From contig NZ_JACAOR010000007.1 in the NCBI RefSeq assembly GCF_013386115.1, forward strand, positions 458,702 through 522,701: a stretch of DNA of 64,000 nucleotides, in the 5' to 3' direction. Under the pieces are notes generated by a model. It was not told the DNA's origin, searched no databases, and worked only from the letters and a program-made list of their open reading frames with translations. This stretch comes from Pseudomonas gingeri. GTDB lineage: Bacteria > Pseudomonadota > Gammaproteobacteria > Pseudomonadales > Pseudomonadaceae. The position numbers were made by a program, and so were the translations under genes. Shown here piece after piece: positions 1 to 8,931 of the stretch (positions within the stretch are counted from its first letter, which is position 1; the number at the start of each line of letters is the position of its first letter).

Positions 1-1
1 A

Positions 2-1990
2 CGCAACTCGATCACCAAGATCGAACTGCGCACCCGTGCCCGTATCGTGATCCTGCCGAACGATCACCTCGAGACGCCGCACTTCGAAGTGCAACGTCTG
101 CGCGACGACAGCCCGGAAGCCCACACCAACCAGTCCAGCTACGAAATCGCCGCCGCCGCCGCCGAAGTCGAGGAAATCCAGCCGGCCGCCGCGACCCGCA
201 CCCTGGTTCGCCAGGAAGCCGCGGTCAAGACCGCCCCGGCCCGCGCCAACGCGCCGGTGCCGACCGAAGTGGTCGCCCCGGTGGCTGCCGCCCCGGCTCC
301 GGTTGCCGAGCCAAGCCTATTCAAGGGCCTGGTGAAGTCCCTGGTCAGCCTGTTCGCCACCAAGGAAGAGCCGGTCGCGCCGGTCGTGGTCGAGAAACCG
401 GCCGCCGAGCGCCCAGCCCGCAACGAAGAGCGTCGCAACGGTCGTCAGCAGAGCCGCAACCGTAATGGTCGCCGCGATGAGGAACGCAAGCCGCGCGAAG
501 AGCGTGCGCCACGTGAAGAACGTGCACCGCGTGAACCACGCGAGGAACGCGCACCACGCGAAGAGCGTGTCCCACGTGAAGCCCGTGAAGAACGTGCACC
601 ACGCGAAGCCCGTGAAGAAACCCCGGCCGTAGCCCGTGAGGAACGCGCACCGCGCGCTCCACGCGAAGAACGTGCACCGCGTGCTCCACGTGAAGATCGC
701 AAGCCACGTGGCGAGCGTGAAGAACGCGTGCGTGAACTGCGCGAACCGCTGGATGCCACTCCGGCAGTCGGCGCTGTCGCCGGTGCCGCTGCCGCGGTTG
801 TCGCTGAAGAGCGTCCGGCCCGTGCCCCACGTGAAGAGCGCCAGCCACGTGCACCGCGCGAAGAACGCCAGCCACGCGCCGAACAGGCCGCCGCGGTCGG
901 TGAAGAAGAGGAAGTGCTGCAGGGCGAAGAGCAACTGCAGGACGATGGCCAGGACAACGCCGAAGGTGGTGATCGTCCACGTCGTCGCTCCCGCGGCCAG
1001 CGTCGTCGCAGCAACCGTCGCGAGCGTCAGCGTGATGCCAACGGCAATGTGATCGAAGGCTCCGAAGAAGGCAGCGAAGGCAATCAGGGCGAAGCCAGCA
1101 CTGACGAACTGGCTGCCGGCCTGGCCGTGACCGCCGCTGTCGCCAGCAGCGTGATCAGCGCACCGGCTGAAGCCGAAGCGCACCAGCAGGCTGAACGCGC
1201 TACCGCCGCCATCGAAGAGGCCCCGGCCGTCGAAGCACCGGTGGTGGAAGCGACGACTCCGGTAGAAGCGGTTGTCGCCCCGGAAGTGGAAGTGGCTCCG
1301 GTTGTCGAGGCCGCCCCGGTGGTCGAAGCGCCGGCTGAGCCCGCCGTTGCTGCCGAACTGCCAGTGTTCGTGGCACCTGAGCCAGCAGTCGAAACCCCGG
1401 TTGCTGAAACATCCGTTGTCGAAGCGCCTGTGGTCGCCGCACCGATCATTGAAGCAGCAGTCGTTGAAGCCGCGGTCGAGAAGGCTCCGGAGCCCGCCCA
1501 GGAGGTCCAGGCGACCTTCGAATGGTCCGCTGAACCAGCCGTCGTCGAAGCCGCTCCGGCGCCAGTCGCCGAACCTGTGGTTGCCGAACCGGTTGCCGCC
1601 GAGCCTGTAGTGGCTCAACCGGCTCCGGTCGAAGCGCCTGTGGTTGCCGAAGTCGCCGCGCCAGTGGTGGAAGAAGCACCGGCAGTGGTCGTGTCCAGCA
1701 ATGGCCGCGCGCCGAACGACCCGCGTGAAGTGCGTCGCCGCAAGCGTGAAGAAGAAGCCCGCAAGGCTGCCGAACTGGCTGCCGCAGCTGCGGCTCCTGC
1801 CGTGGAAGCGCAGGTGGCTGCCGAACCGGTTGCCGAGGTTGTCCAGGAGACCGCTCCGGCGCCTGCTGTACACGCTGAAAGCGAACCGGCTGCGCCGACC
1901 ATCGACGAGAACCTGCAATCCGTCGAAGAAGTGATCGAGCACACGCCAAAAGCCCTGGAAGAAGCCCACGAGCCTAAACCCCTCGCCTGA
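2..1990 (+). CDS. rne: Ribonuclease E, C-terminal part (5' end outside window)
   Basis: This is the 3' part of the gene for ribonuclease E, the endonuclease that starts mRNA decay and processes rRNA and tRNA at the inner membrane. The reading frame is open from the first bases of the window. Its first residues, ending in ARIVILPNDHLETPHFEV, match the end of the RNase E catalytic core. The rest is the natively disordered tail that scaffolds the degradosome. It contains many short Arg/Glu-rich repeats (REERAPRE-type, about nt 480-890), an arginine patch (RPRRRSRGQRRRSNRR, about nt 970-1030) typical of RNA-binding segments, then long Ala/Val/Glu/Pro repeats (EAPVVEA-type). The gene ends in a strong terminator. 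In PAO1 rne is, from memory, next to murB; here a molybdenum hydroxylase operon lies between them. Confidence 0.93.
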   Translation, partial: RNSITKIELRTRARIVILPNDHLETPHFEVQRLRDDSPEAHTNQSSYEIAAAAAEVEEIQPAAATRTLVRQEAAVKTAPARANAPVPTEVVAPVAAAPAPVAEPSLFKGLVKSLVSLFATKEEPVAPVVVEKPAAERPARNEERRNGRQQSRNRNGRRDEERKPREERAPREERAPREPREERAPREERVPREAREERAPREAREETPAVAREERAPRAPREERAPRAPREDRKPRGEREERVRELREPLDATPAVGAVAGAAAAVVAEERPARAPREERQPRAPREERQPRAEQAAAVGEEEEVLQGEEQLQDDGQDNAEGGDRPRRRSRGQRRRSNRRERQRDANGNVIEGSEEGSEGNQGEASTDELAAGLAVTAAVASSVISAPAEAEAHQQAERATAAIEEAPAVEAPVVEATTPVEAVVAPEVEVAPVVEAAPVVEAPAEPAVAAELPVFVAPEPAVETPVAETSVVEAPVVAAPIIEAAVVEAAVEKAPEPAQEVQATFEWSAEPAVVEAAPAPVAEPVVAEPVAAEPVVAQPAPVEAPVVAEVAAPVVEEAPAVVVSSNGRAPNDPREVRRRKREEEARKAAELAAAAAAPAVEAQVAAEPVAEVVQETAPAPAVHAESEPAAPTIDENLQSVEEVIEHTPKALEEAHEPKPLA

Positions 1991-2008
1991 CTCCGACGGT
2001 AATTGAGA

Positions 2009-2043
2009 AGCCCCGCCTGCAGCGATGCAGGCGGGGCTTTTTT
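2009..2043 (+). terminator. Intrinsic terminator of rne
   Basis: A GC-rich hairpin with arms AGCCCCGCCTGC and GCAGGCGGGGCT, followed by a T-run. It begins about 20 nt after the rne stop codon. Confidence 0.9.
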
Positions 2044-2082
2044 ATGCGTCGGGAACGTGATGCGCCGAGGACGTGGAAACGA

Positions 2083-2691
2083 TCAGGTGTCCGTGTCGGA
2101 AAGGGGAAACACCAGGGCCGAGGGCAGATCGACATCCCAGGTGATCCCGGGGTCCTCGACCGCTACTGATTGAACCCTGGCCGTCGCGAACAGGGACTTG
2201 GCCCCACGATCCCCGGACAATCCCCGCAACGCAGCCCCGAAACCGCTCCCGAAGCCCACCGGATGGCCATATCGACCGGACAGCGTCGGCACCCGGATCA
2301 GGTCGCTGGCCATGCCTTCCAGTACCCGTACGAACGTCTGCGGCAGGATAAACGGCATATCGCCGAGCACCACCAGCCAACCGCCGGCACCGGAGGTGGC
2401 GGCGACTCCTGCGGCGATGCTCTCGCCCATCCCGGAGGAATCCAGCAACACCACCCGACAGACATGGGCGCGCGCCAGGCGAATCACTTCGGCACGATCA
2501 GGCGTGGTGACCACGATCCGCTCGCCAAGACCGCCAGGCAGGCTGCCCAGCACCTGTTCCAGCACAGGGCGCACGATCCCGTCACGCCCACGACAAGGCG
2601 CCAGCAACTTGTCCTGGTCCGCCCCGGCGACCTGCCGAAAACGGCTGCCCTGCCCCGCCGCCAGGATAATCGCCGCCGCCCGGTCACTCAC
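2083..2691 (-). CDS. MobA/MocA-like nucleotidyltransferase (molybdenum cofactor cytidylyltransferase)
   Basis: The 202-residue protein belongs to the MobA-like NTP-transferase family. These enzymes join CMP or GMP to molybdopterin. The N-terminus carries the family nucleotide-binding signature IILAAGQGSRF (about residues 8-18), and GDMPFILPQ further in matches the family's GD-P metal-binding segment. I place the start at a GTG (2691-2689) that overlaps the xdhC stop by a few bases. A longer reading upstream would lie inside xdhC. As the last gene of iorA-iorB-xdhC, it most likely makes molybdopterin cytosine dinucleotide for the IorAB enzyme (MocA role). That specificity is inferred from context. 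Confidence 0.8.
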   Translation of the reverse strand: MSDRAAAIILAAGQGSRFRQVAGADQDKLLAPCRGRDGIVRPVLEQVLGSLPGGLGERIVVTTPDRAEVIRLARAHVCRVVLLDSSGMGESIAAGVAATSGAGGWLVVLGDMPFILPQTFVRVLEGMASDLIRVPTLSGRYGHPVGFGSGFGAALRGLSGDRGAKSLFATARVQSVAVEDPGITWDVDLPSALVFPLSDTDT

Positions 2692-3670
2692 TGACCGCAA
2701 GCTCCGGTTTCTTTTGCCGCAATTCCACGCCGTTCTTGATCGCGACGATCTCCGCCAGCAACGACAAGGCGATCTCCGAAGGCGTGTGACTGCCGATATG
2801 CAAGCCGATCGGCCCATGCAGGCGGGCGATGGCTTCCTCGCTCAAGCCCAGCGCCGCGAGATTGTCCCGGCGTTTGCGGCTGTTGACCCGCGAGCCCAGG
2901 GCACCAATGTAGAAGGCCCTGGAGTTCAAGGCCGTGAGCAATGCCATGTCGTCCAGCCGCGGGTCGTGCGTCAGGGCAACGATGGCGGTGCGTTCGTCGG
3001 TCTGGATATTCAGCACGGCCTCATCCGGCATGCCCGGCACAAAGCGCCCGTGGTGCTCCTCCCAGCCATGGACGAACTCCTCCCGCGGATCGCAGATCAG
3101 TACTTCGAAATCCAGCATCCGGGCCATTTCCGCCACGTACCGCGACAACTGGCCGGCGCCGATCAACAACAGGCGCCACCGGGGGCCGTAGATGGCCCGC
3201 AGGGTCTGCTCGTCGAAGACCAGGGTGTCGTGCCTGCTCGCCTCGTGCAGGGTCACCGCGCCGCTGCTCAGGTCCAGTTCCCGGGCAACGATTTCGTGAG
3301 CCTCGCAACGCCGCAGCAGTTGCGCGACCCAGTCGGGATCGTCGATCCGCTCCTCGGTCAGGCGCAGGGTTCCACCGCACGGCAGGCCGAAACGCGCCGC
3401 CTCCTCACGGGTCAGCCCGTAGGTCACCAGTTGCACCGGCGGCCCGTCCGCGGTCAGGCGGCCATCGTGCAGCCGGGCAATCAGGTCGTCCTCAATGCAG
3501 CCACCCGAGACCGAGCCGATCACCACGCCATCGCCGCGCAGGGCCAGCATCGCCCCCGGCTGCCGGGGCGCACTGCCCCAGGTCTGGACCACGCTGTACA
3601 AGACCACCCGCTGGCCGGCGCGGCGCCATTGCAGGACGCTGCGCAGGACATTCAGATCGACGCTGTCCAT
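2684..3670 (-). CDS. xdhC: XdhC/CoxI-family molybdenum cofactor insertion protein
   Basis: A 328-residue XdhC-family protein, which binds mature molybdenum cofactor and delivers it into xanthine-dehydrogenase-type enzymes. The N-terminal XdhC/CoxI domain has SAPRQPGAML and SVSGGCIEDDL, including the conserved cysteine motif. The C-terminal half is a Rossmann-type domain (LLIGAGQLSRYVAEMA, then GALGSRVNSRKR). The chosen ATG overlaps the iorB stop codon (TGATG), so translation is probably coupled. Its position after a molybdenum hydroxylase and before a cytidylyltransferase fits a dedicated maturation role. Confidence 0.88.
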   Translation of the reverse strand: MDSVDLNVLRSVLQWRRAGQRVVLYSVVQTWGSAPRQPGAMLALRGDGVVIGSVSGGCIEDDLIARLHDGRLTADGPPVQLVTYGLTREEAARFGLPCGGTLRLTEERIDDPDWVAQLLRRCEAHEIVARELDLSSGAVTLHEASRHDTLVFDEQTLRAIYGPRWRLLLIGAGQLSRYVAEMARMLDFEVLICDPREEFVHGWEEHHGRFVPGMPDEAVLNIQTDERTAIVALTHDPRLDDMALLTALNSRAFYIGALGSRVNSRKRRDNLAALGLSEEAIARLHGPIGLHIGSHTPSEIALSLLAEIVAIKNGVELRQKKPELAVSE

Positions 3671-5988
3671 CAGGCCTTCGCCTTGTTCCAGCCTTGCAGC
3701 TGGTAACGCACGGGCAGGCTGCGGATCCGCTGGCCGGTGGCGGCGAAGATCGCATTGCACAGCGCCGGCGCGATCGGCGGCACGCCCGGCTCGCCGACAC
3801 CACCGAGCGGCACCTCTCCCGGCGGAGTGACCAGGTGTACCGCCACCTCTTTCGGTGCCAGGGACATGCGCGCCACTTCATACATATGGAAGTTGTCCTG
3901 CTGGACCTTGCCTTCCTTGAAGCTGATTTCCCCCAGTACCGCATTGCCCAGGCCCATCACACAGGCGCCCTCGAACTGCGAGCGGATCCGCTCGGGGTTG
4001 ATCTGCGGCCCGCAATCCACGGCGATATCGGCCTTGTGCACGATCAGCGTGCCATCGTCCTTGACCTCGACCTCGATGGCCGCCGCCACATAGGTGACAA
4101 AGCTGTAGTGCACCGCCAGGCCCAGCCCGCGCCCCTTGGGCAGCTTGCGTCCCCACCCCGCCGCCTTGGCCGCGGTTTCCAGCACGCCGCGCAGGCGGGC
4201 GGTGTCGATCGGGTAACGCTCGGGGGATTCGCCGTAGTTCCACTGGTCGCTCAGGGTATGCGGATCGATCTTGCGATCCGGCCCCAGCAACTTGAGCTGA
4301 TAGGCCAACGGATCCTGCCCGGCCTTGTGGGCGAGTTCGTCGACAAAACTCTGGATGGCGAAACCATGGGGAATGTTCGACACCGAACGGTACCAGCCGA
4401 CGCGGGTATGCACCTTCGCCTCGGGGTTTTCCAGGCGCACATTGGGAATGTCGTAGGCCATGTTGGTGAAACCCATGCCCAGCTCGAATGCCGCTTCGTT
4501 GTTCATGTTGGGCGCGAACAACGCGGTGATGCTCGGCGCCACCGTGCGGTGCAGCCAGCCGGAAGGCGTACCGTCCTTGTTCAGGCTGGCGCGCAGATAC
4601 TCCGCCGAGACGGTATGGAAATAGGAATAGTGGATGTCGTCTTCGCGGGTCCATTGCACCCGCACCGCCTGGCCCGGCATCGCCTTGGCCAGGATCGCCG
4701 CCTCGATGACGTAGTCCGGCTTGGACTTGCGGCCGAACCCGCCGCCGAGCAGGGTGACATTGACGGTGACCTTGTCGAAGCCGATGCCCAGCCGCTCGGC
4801 AATCCGCTCACGGGTGACCTGCGGCGCCTGGGTCGGTGCCCAGGCTTCGCACTGGCCATCGTTGAAACGGGCGATGGCGACCATCGGCTCCATGGGTGAT
4901 TGCGACAGGTGGGGCAGGTAGTAGCCGGCCTCGAAATGACTGGCGGCACGTTTCAGCGCTTCGTCGACATTGCCGGTGTTGCGCACCACCTTGCCCGGCT
5001 TGCGTGACGAGTCCTCCAGTTCCTGGCGATAGGCGATGGAGTCGTAGCTGACGTTATCGCCATTGTCCCAGACGATATTCAACGCCTCGCGCCCCTTGAT
5101 CGCCGCCCAGGTATTGCTGGCGATCACCGCCACGCCGCCCAGCGGCTGGAATTCCGAAGGCAGCGGACGCGCTTCGATCTCCAGCACCTTGAGCACACCC
5201 GGGACCTTGAGCGCGGCCGCCGAATCGAAGGACTTGAGCTTGCCGCCATACACCGGCGGCCGCGCCACGGTGGCATAGAGCATGCCGTCGAAATGAATGT
5301 CGGCACCGTACAGGGCCCGGCCATTGACGATATCCGCCCCATCGATGGCCCGCGTCGACTCCTTGCCAATGTAGCGAAATTCCGCCGGCTGCTTGAGTCT
5401 CAGGCTGTCCCGGGCCGGCACCGCCAACGCGCCGGCGGCTGCCGCCAGGGCACCGTAGCCGAGTTCGCGCCCGCTCGGGCTGTGGATAACCTTGTGCAAG
5501 CGGGCCTGGCACTCGCCCACCGGGACTTTCCACTGCTGCGCCGCCGCCTGTTCGAGCATGGTCCGCGCCGCCGCGCCGCAACGTCGCATCGGCTCGTACC
5601 AATGGCGCATGCTGCGCGAGCCATCGGTATCCTGGTTGCCGAAACGCACTTCGTCCGCCGGCGCCTGGCGGACCTTGACCAGCGCCCAGTCGGCCTCCAG
5701 TTCATCGGCCACCACCATGCTCAGGCTGGTTCGCACGCCCTGGCCCATCTCGGAGCGGTTGCAGGTCACTGTCACGCTGCCATCGGCGTCGATGCTGACA
5801 TAGACCTTGGGATCGTCGATCCAGCCATTGGGCATGCCATCGGCGCCGTACTTCTTCTCACCCTCGGCAAAGGCCTCGGGCAAGCCCCAGGTCGCTGCCA
5901 GCACCAGGGCACCGGTGACCCCGACCCCCTTGAGAAAGCCGCGCCGGCTGAGGTTGCTCAGGGCGAAATCGTTCAGGGACTGGCTCAT
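3670..5988 (-). CDS. iorB: Molybdopterin-binding large subunit of an isoquinoline 1-oxidoreductase-type hydroxylase
   Basis: The 772-residue protein is the large, molybdopterin-binding subunit of the xanthine dehydrogenase family, IorB/aldehyde-oxidase branch. Residues 14-20 are a twin-arginine motif (SRRGFLK) followed by a hydrophobic stretch, so the complex should be exported folded by Tat to the periplasm. Family-typical segments include LGGGFGRKS and GGVGEPGVPPIAPA near the C-terminus. The start is the ATG overlapping the iorA stop (ATGA). Electrons probably pass to the IorA iron-sulfur subunit and then to a cytochrome not encoded here. The real substrate cannot be read from the sequence; N-heterocycles or aldehydes are both possible. 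Confidence 0.88.
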   Translation of the reverse strand: MSQSLNDFALSNLSRRGFLKGVGVTGALVLAATWGLPEAFAEGEKKYGADGMPNGWIDDPKVYVSIDADGSVTVTCNRSEMGQGVRTSLSMVVADELEADWALVKVRQAPADEVRFGNQDTDGSRSMRHWYEPMRRCGAAARTMLEQAAAQQWKVPVGECQARLHKVIHSPSGRELGYGALAAAAGALAVPARDSLRLKQPAEFRYIGKESTRAIDGADIVNGRALYGADIHFDGMLYATVARPPVYGGKLKSFDSAAALKVPGVLKVLEIEARPLPSEFQPLGGVAVIASNTWAAIKGREALNIVWDNGDNVSYDSIAYRQELEDSSRKPGKVVRNTGNVDEALKRAASHFEAGYYLPHLSQSPMEPMVAIARFNDGQCEAWAPTQAPQVTRERIAERLGIGFDKVTVNVTLLGGGFGRKSKPDYVIEAAILAKAMPGQAVRVQWTREDDIHYSYFHTVSAEYLRASLNKDGTPSGWLHRTVAPSITALFAPNMNNEAAFELGMGFTNMAYDIPNVRLENPEAKVHTRVGWYRSVSNIPHGFAIQSFVDELAHKAGQDPLAYQLKLLGPDRKIDPHTLSDQWNYGESPERYPIDTARLRGVLETAAKAAGWGRKLPKGRGLGLAVHYSFVTYVAAAIEVEVKDDGTLIVHKADIAVDCGPQINPERIRSQFEGACVMGLGNAVLGEISFKEGKVQQDNFHMYEVARMSLAPKEVAVHLVTPPGEVPLGGVGEPGVPPIAPALCNAIFAATGQRIRSLPVRYQLQGWNKAKA

Positions 5989-6455
5989 GCCTTGGCCTCC
6001 TGCAGGTGCGCGGCGGCATTGTGGATCGCCGTCTTGATGCGGTTGTAGGTACCGCAGCGGCAGATATTGCCGACCATCGCTTCTTCGATCTGCTCGTCGC
6101 TGGGCTGGGGGTTGACCTTGAGCAGTGCCGTGGCGGACATGATCTGCCCGCCCTGGCAGAAGCCGCACTGCGCCACCCCGCCGTCCAGCCAGGCCTGCTG
6201 CACCGCCTGGCCGACCGGGTCGCGGTGCAAGCCGTCGATGGTGTTCACGCTCTTGCCCGCCACCGCACCGAGCGGAGTGATGCAGGAACGCGCCGGCAGG
6301 CCGTCGATGTGCACGGTGCAGGCACCGCACAGGCCCATGCCGCAGCCGAACTTGGTCCCGGTATAACCCGCCACGTCACGTATCGCCCACAGCAGCGGCA
6401 TGTCCTCGGTAGCGTCCAGGGGATGGTCTTGACCATTGAGTTTCAGGGTAATCAT
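5985..6455 (-). CDS. iorA: (2Fe-2S)-binding small subunit of the molybdenum hydroxylase
   Basis: The 156-residue protein has the two-domain layout of small subunits of xanthine-dehydrogenase-type enzymes. The N-terminal plant-ferredoxin-like cluster is bound by C38, C43, C46 and C58 (GCGMGLCGAC, then SC). The C-terminal helical cluster domain has CGFCQGG and GNICRCGTYNRI. It has no signal peptide and probably rides out with the Tat-targeted IorB. I chose the start MITLKLNG because it matches the family N-terminus. It is the first gene of the operon, and a candidate operator palindrome lies about 95 nt upstream. Confidence 0.88.
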   Translation of the reverse strand: MITLKLNGQDHPLDATEDMPLLWAIRDVAGYTGTKFGCGMGLCGACTVHIDGLPARSCITPLGAVAGKSVNTIDGLHRDPVGQAVQQAWLDGGVAQCGFCQGGQIMSATALLKVNPQPSDEQIEEAMVGNICRCGTYNRIKTAIHNAAAHLQEAKA

Positions 6456-6550
6456 GGGCACGCCCGCATTATTCAGGTCATGGGGGTCGAGCCATCTGCG
6501 CAGGCGCCGCACGGACGGCAGCAGATCGACTCAGGCTAATCGGCTCTTTC

Positions 6551-6568
6551 ATGAAGTGAGTACTTCAT
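6551..6568. promoter_or_regulatory. Perfect 18-bp palindrome upstream of iorA (candidate operator)
   Basis: The bases ATGAAGT-GAGT-ACTTCAT form a perfect inverted repeat with 7-bp arms, placed between iorA and the shared terminator. Its size and location suit a dimeric repressor or activator controlling the iorAB-xdhC operon. No regulator gene adjoins it, so the function is inferred. Confidence 0.45.
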
Positions 6569-6631
6569 CGGCCGTTCTTGAAAGCATTATTTACAGCGTT
6601 AACCGGCCAAGGGAAAGCCGTTTTCACAAAA

Positions 6632-6662
6632 AAGCCCTATGTAGTCTGACTACATAGGGCTT
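6632..6662. terminator. Hairpin terminator between murB and iorA
   Basis: A perfect 14-bp stem (AAGCCCTATGTAGT / ACTACATAGGGCTT) with a CTG loop, flanked by A-runs on the left. On the minus strand it lies directly after murB and ends in a T-run, so it should terminate the murB operon. Confidence 0.85.
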
Positions 6663-6686
6663 GGCATGGCAGCCATCAGCATAGCT

Positions 6687-7706
6687 TCAGTACAGGTTCG
6701 GTTCCATTTCCAGCTCGACGGCAAAGCGCTCGGCGATATCGGCCTGGATCCTGCGGGCCAGGGCGAGCAACTGCCCGCCACTGGCGCTGCCGTAATTGAC
6801 CAGCACCAGCGACTGCAAGCGGTGCACACCGGCATCGCCCTCACGGAAACCTTTCCAGCCGGCAGCCTCGATCAGCCAGCCCGCCGCCAGCTTCACCTGC
6901 CCGTCAGCCTGTGGATAACCCACCAGCCCGGGATGCGCCTGCTTCAGTTCGGCGGCGTGGACCGCCGATACCAGCGGGTTCTTGAAGAAACTCCCGGCAT
7001 TGCCGAGGACCGCCGGGTCGGGCAGTTTTTCGCTGCGGATACTGCAGATGGCCCGGCTGACATCACTGGCGTTCGGCTGTCTGATGCCCTGCTCGCTCAG
7101 GCGCTCGGCCACCGGACCATAGCCCAGGTGCAGGTGCTCGACCCGGCTCAGGGCGAAGCGCACACGCAGGATCAACCAGCGTCCGGCGGCATGCTTGAAC
7201 AGGCTGTCGCGATAACCGAACTGGCACTCTTCCAGGGAGAACTCGCGCAACTCGCCGGTGTGCCGGTCCAGGGCGGTCAGGCCGGCGAACACGTCCTTGA
7301 TCTCGACCCCGTAGGCGCCGATGTTCTGCATCGGTGCCGCGCCGACCGTGCCGGGAATCAGGCTGAGGTTTTCCAGGCCGGACCAGCCCTGGGCCAGGGT
7401 CGACAGCACGAACGGATGCCAGGGTTCACCCGCCTCCGCTTCAATGACCACCCGTTCGCCGTCATCGCTCAGCAGGCGGATGCCACGGCTGCCCATGCGC
7501 AATACCAGCGCCGGGACATCCGCCGTCAACAGCAGGTTGCTGCCACCGCCGATCACCAGCAGCGGCAGTTGCTGTTGCGCCGCATAAGCCAGGGCCTCGC
7601 GTACGTCATCGTCGTTGTGGGCCTCGGCGAACCACTGCGCGCGGACATCGACACCAAAGCTGTTATACGGCTTGAGGGAGACCCCGGCTTGCAGTTGCAG
7701 GCTCAT
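6687..7706 (-). CDS. murB: UDP-N-acetylenolpyruvoylglucosamine reductase
   Basis: MurB (339 aa) reduces UDP-GlcNAc-enolpyruvate to UDP-MurNAc with NADPH and FAD in the cytoplasm, the second step of peptidoglycan precursor synthesis. The N-terminus has the usual YNSFGVDVRA, the FAD-binding segment shows LVIGGGSNLLL, and GTVGAAPMQNIGAYG is the family signature. The length is normal for E. coli-type MurB. Its ATG overlaps the stop of the upstream phosphatase gene (ATGA). It is the last gene of the murB-to-exbB envelope operon. Confidence 0.96.
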   Translation of the reverse strand: MSLQLQAGVSLKPYNSFGVDVRAQWFAEAHNDDDVREALAYAAQQQLPLLVIGGGSNLLLTADVPALVLRMGSRGIRLLSDDGERVVIEAEAGEPWHPFVLSTLAQGWSGLENLSLIPGTVGAAPMQNIGAYGVEIKDVFAGLTALDRHTGELREFSLEECQFGYRDSLFKHAAGRWLILRVRFALSRVEHLHLGYGPVAERLSEQGIRQPNASDVSRAICSIRSEKLPDPAVLGNAGSFFKNPLVSAVHAAELKQAHPGLVGYPQADGQVKLAAGWLIEAAGWKGFREGDAGVHRLQSLVLVNYGSASGGQLLALARRIQADIAERFAVELEMEPNLY

Positions 7707-8167
7707 AGACGCCCCTTGAGTTCGACGACCAGGCGGTCGCTGGCCTGTTCGATCAGGTCCAGCACCTGCTCGAAACCGTGTTCTTCGTCATAGTACGGAT
7801 CCGGCACTTCCTCCACCGCACCGTCATAACGACGCAGGAACAGGTCCAGCTCGGCCTTGCCCTGGGCCGGTTGCAGCAGCTTGAGGTTGCGCAGGTTGCT
7901 CTGGTCCATGGCCAGGATCAGGTCGAAGCGGTTGAAATCCGCCGCGCTGACCTGCCGCGCGCGCTGCGCCGACAGGTCATAACCGCGCATCCGTGCCGCG
8001 CGCTGGCTGCGGCTGTCCGGCGCCTTGCCGACATGCCATTGGCCGGTCCCGGCGGAATCGACTTCGATATGCTCGGCCAGGCCGGCCTCGCGCAACTTGT
8101 GGCGCAATACACCTTCGGCCGTGGGCGAACGACAGATGTTGCCCAGGCAGACAAACAGAACCCGCAT
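7703..8167 (-). CDS. Low-molecular-weight protein-tyrosine phosphatase
   Basis: The 154-residue protein is a low-molecular-weight protein-tyrosine phosphatase. The catalytic loop C-x5-R is at residues 7-13 (CLGNICR, followed by SPTAE), and the general-acid segment DPYYDEEHGFEQV is near the C-terminus. The start is MRVLFVCLGN; a longer reading would run into kdsB. The ATG overlaps the kdsB stop codon. Relatives act on tyrosine-phosphorylated kinases of exopolysaccharide synthesis or on low-molecular phosphates; the partner here is unknown. Confidence 0.93.
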   Translation of the reverse strand: MRVLFVCLGNICRSPTAEGVLRHKLREAGLAEHIEVDSAGTGQWHVGKAPDSRSQRAARMRGYDLSAQRARQVSAADFNRFDLILAMDQSNLRNLKLLQPAQGKAELDLFLRRYDGAVEEVPDPYYDEEHGFEQVLDLIEQASDRLVVELKGRL

Positions 8168-8931
8168 CAGGCCTCCAGCAAGCGACGAACGCGATCGAGA
8201 TCCTGCTCCGTGTCGACACCGGTAGGCGGTGCCTCCAGGGCATCGGCCACATGGATCCGCACGCCGTGCCACAAGGCACGCAGCTGTTCCAGGCGCTCGG
8301 TGGTTTCCAGCCAGCACGGGCCCCAGCCGACAAAGTCATGCAGGAAGCCGGCGCGGTAGGCATAGATGCCGATATGCCGACGGAACGGCACGCCTTCGGG
8401 CATCGTCTCGCGGCTCCTGGCGAATTCATCCCGGGCCCAGGGCAAGGTGGCGCGACTGAACGTCAGGGCCAGGCCGTTGATGTCGCTGACCACCTTGACC
8501 ACGTTCGGATTGAACAGGGTCTCGACGTCTTCGATCGGCTCGGCCAGCGTGGCCATGCGCGCCTCGGTGTGCGCCGCCAGGTTGGCCGCGACCTGATCGA
8601 TCACCACGGGCGGGATCAGCGGCTCGTCGCCCTGGACATTCACCACAATGGCATCCGCCGCCAGTCCCAGCAGGCTGGCGACTTCGGCCAGGCGATCGGT
8701 CCCGGATTCATGATCTTCGCGGGTCAACAGCACTTCGGCGCCGAAGGCCTTGCAGGCCTCGACGATCCGCGCGTCATCTGTCGCCACTACCACCCGCTGG
8801 GCGCTGCTTTTACAGGCCTGCTCCCAGGTGTGCTGGATCATCGGCTTGCCGGCGATCAATTGCAGCGGCTTGGCTGGCAGACGCGTGGAGGAAAAACGCG
8901 CCGGAATCACGACGATGAACGGGGTGCTCAT
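8167..8931 (-). CDS. kdsB: 3-deoxy-manno-octulosonate cytidylyltransferase
   Basis: KdsB (254 aa) activates KDO with CTP to CMP-KDO for the inner core of lipopolysaccharide. Seen: the N-terminal VVIPARFSSTRLPAKPL nucleotide-binding motif, NVQGDEPLIPP, and RHIGIYAYRAGFL, all hallmark segments. The length matches the family. It overlaps the genes on both sides by a few bases, and its clustering with lpxK points to coordinated LPS precursor supply. Confidence 0.96.
   Translation of the reverse strand: MSTPFIVVIPARFSSTRLPAKPLQLIAGKPMIQHTWEQACKSSAQRVVVATDDARIVEACKAFGAEVLLTREDHESGTDRLAEVASLLGLAADAIVVNVQGDEPLIPPVVIDQVAANLAAHTEARMATLAEPIEDVETLFNPNVVKVVSDINGLALTFSRATLPWARDEFARSRETMPEGVPFRRHIGIYAYRAGFLHDFVGWGPCWLETTERLEQLRALWHGVRIHVADALEAPPTGVDTEQDLDRVRRLLEA

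Noticed and set aside
480..890. Direct repeats resembling a repeat array
   Set aside because: They are codon-level repeats of an Arg/Glu-rich peptide inside rne, without spacers of constant length; not a CRISPR.
317..1969. Long minus-strand open frame (550 codons) antisense to rne, with Phe/Arg-rich product
   Set aside because: It mirrors the repeated, GC-rich rne tail; composition is abnormal, and no start signal or domain is seen.
2198..4899. Long plus-strand frames over mocA-like, xdhC and iorB
   Set aside because: Shadows of real genes on the other strand, which have clear families and overlapping start/stop codons.
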